This document shows, one piece after another, positions 38,549 to 38,954 of a stretch of DNA of 38,954 nucleotides (positions within the stretch are counted from its first letter, which is position 1; every line of letters begins with the position of its first letter). The translations under genes were made by a program, and so were the position numbers. The notes below the pieces were generated by a model, which was not told where the DNA came from, did not search any database, and saw only the letters and a program-made list of their open reading frames with translations. Origin of the DNA: an uncultured Bacillota bacterium (lineage in GTDB: Bacteria > Bacillota_I > Bacilli_A > Erysipelotrichales > Erysipelotrichaceae); the NCBI GenBank assembly GCA_937919165.1, contig CALFPO010000007.1, forward strand, positions 1-38,954, in the 5' to 3' direction.

Positions 38549-38954
38549 ATGGCAAAGAAAGAAAGAGAAATTGTGTTCAATGATGGAACATATCGGGATT
38601 CAGTAGGCCGAAATGTCATTGTGGATAGGCTTGTCAATGCTATGTATATTGTTCCTAAATCAGGCAATAAGCAATACAATGTCATGAGAGCGAGAAATGC
38701 CTTTGTCTTGGCTCTTGGCATGGCATGTGGTGCCTTCATTTCGCTTCCAGCAGCTGTCATAGCTCTAGTGGTGGGCTTTGCTGCGACAGAGTGTTTCTAT
38801 CGCCTTGTCTATCTGAGAAAGCTTCAGAAGATCGAAAACGAGGAGCTTCCAGAAAAGCCTACGCTTCTTGAAAGATATACTGTCGACAACAATGGCACCC
38901 TGATTCTCATGTCGATTCTATCGCTTGTGATGATGGTTGTGCTTCCTCTATATA
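38549..38954 (+). CDS. Membrane protein, 3' end beyond the window
   Basis: The ATG at 38549 directly follows the aldolase stop (TAGGATG), with TAAGTAGG as ribosome binding site. The 135 visible residues have a basic N-terminus (MAKKEREIVFNDGTYRDSVG), two adjacent hydrophobic segments (about 52-82), a charged stretch (LRKLQKIENEELPEKPTLL) and the start of a third helix (LILMSILSLVMMVVLPLY). No family is recognised. By its spacing it appears to belong to the sugar operon. Confidence 0.65.
   Translation, partial: MAKKEREIVFNDGTYRDSVGRNVIVDRLVNAMYIVPKSGNKQYNVMRARNAFVLALGMACGAFISLPAAVIALVVGFAATECFYRLVYLRKLQKIENEELPEKPTLLERYTVDNNGTLILMSILSLVMMVVLPLY

Noticed and set aside
1..38954. CRISPR arrays, rRNA genes, prophage genes or a replication origin.
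   Set aside because: No regularly spaced repeats, rRNA motifs, phage structural genes or DnaA-box clusters were seen in reading the window.

Overview
The window looks like chromosomal DNA of a low-to-moderate GC Firmicute, most likely a gut member of the Erysipelotrichia. The basis is AT-leaning codon use, strong GGAGG-type ribosome binding sites, DUF285 (BspA-type) surface proteins, mannose-family PTS operons and the type of GAPDH present. No species can be named from the sequence alone. It mixes housekeeping genes (gapA, cca, pnp, three tRNAs) with accessory blocks.

Layout. 1-2200: tail of an IS3-type transposase, a membrane protein, an ATP-grasp enzyme and a tiny membrane protein. 2205-7668: a small protein followed at once by a 1680-residue DUF4132 protein. 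7782-10181: gapA and an anchored Amidase_6 protein. 10189-13224 (minus): a four-gene envelope operon; three products share an extracellular beta-rich domain and one carries DUF285 repeats. It diverges from an autogenous-looking MarR gene whose protein has a His/Cys/Gly tail. 14084-14242: tRNA-Val(TAC) and tRNA-Thr(TGT).

14243-22022 is an AT-rich metabolic islet bounded by a near-perfect 40-bp direct repeat of the sequence just downstream of tRNA-Thr. It encodes a PRD-type regulator, a mannose-family PTS (IIC, IID, IIB), a tandem GNAT protein, an M20 amidohydrolase and the MurNAc-6-P etherase MurQ. Together they suggest uptake and breakdown of N-acetylmuramic acid or a muropeptide-like compound. 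The IID gene is broken near its 3' end, where about 120 nt that read as a fragment of purF (amidophosphoribosyltransferase) replace the expected sequence.

22063-25101 holds decayed or unknown genes: an LRR lipoprotein pseudogene with a stop inside its signal peptide, three hypothetical genes, and a small lipoprotein gene framed by an inverted pair of hairpin repeats. 25127-30843 is housekeeping: an iron-dependent lactaldehyde/alcohol dehydrogenase behind a good Rex box, tRNA-Thr(CGT), a FemAB-type aminoacyl-tRNA-dependent transferase, cca and pnp.

30884-38547 is a second sugar locus. A SorC-type regulator diverges from an operon of PTS IIC, IID, a ribulose/allulose-phosphate 3-epimerase, PTS IIB, two zinc dehydrogenases flanking an unknown helical protein, and a class II aldolase. 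Operators and a promoter lie in the 326-nt gap between them. The window ends inside a membrane-protein gene. Neither PTS locus contains a IIA gene, so both need a IIA domain from elsewhere.
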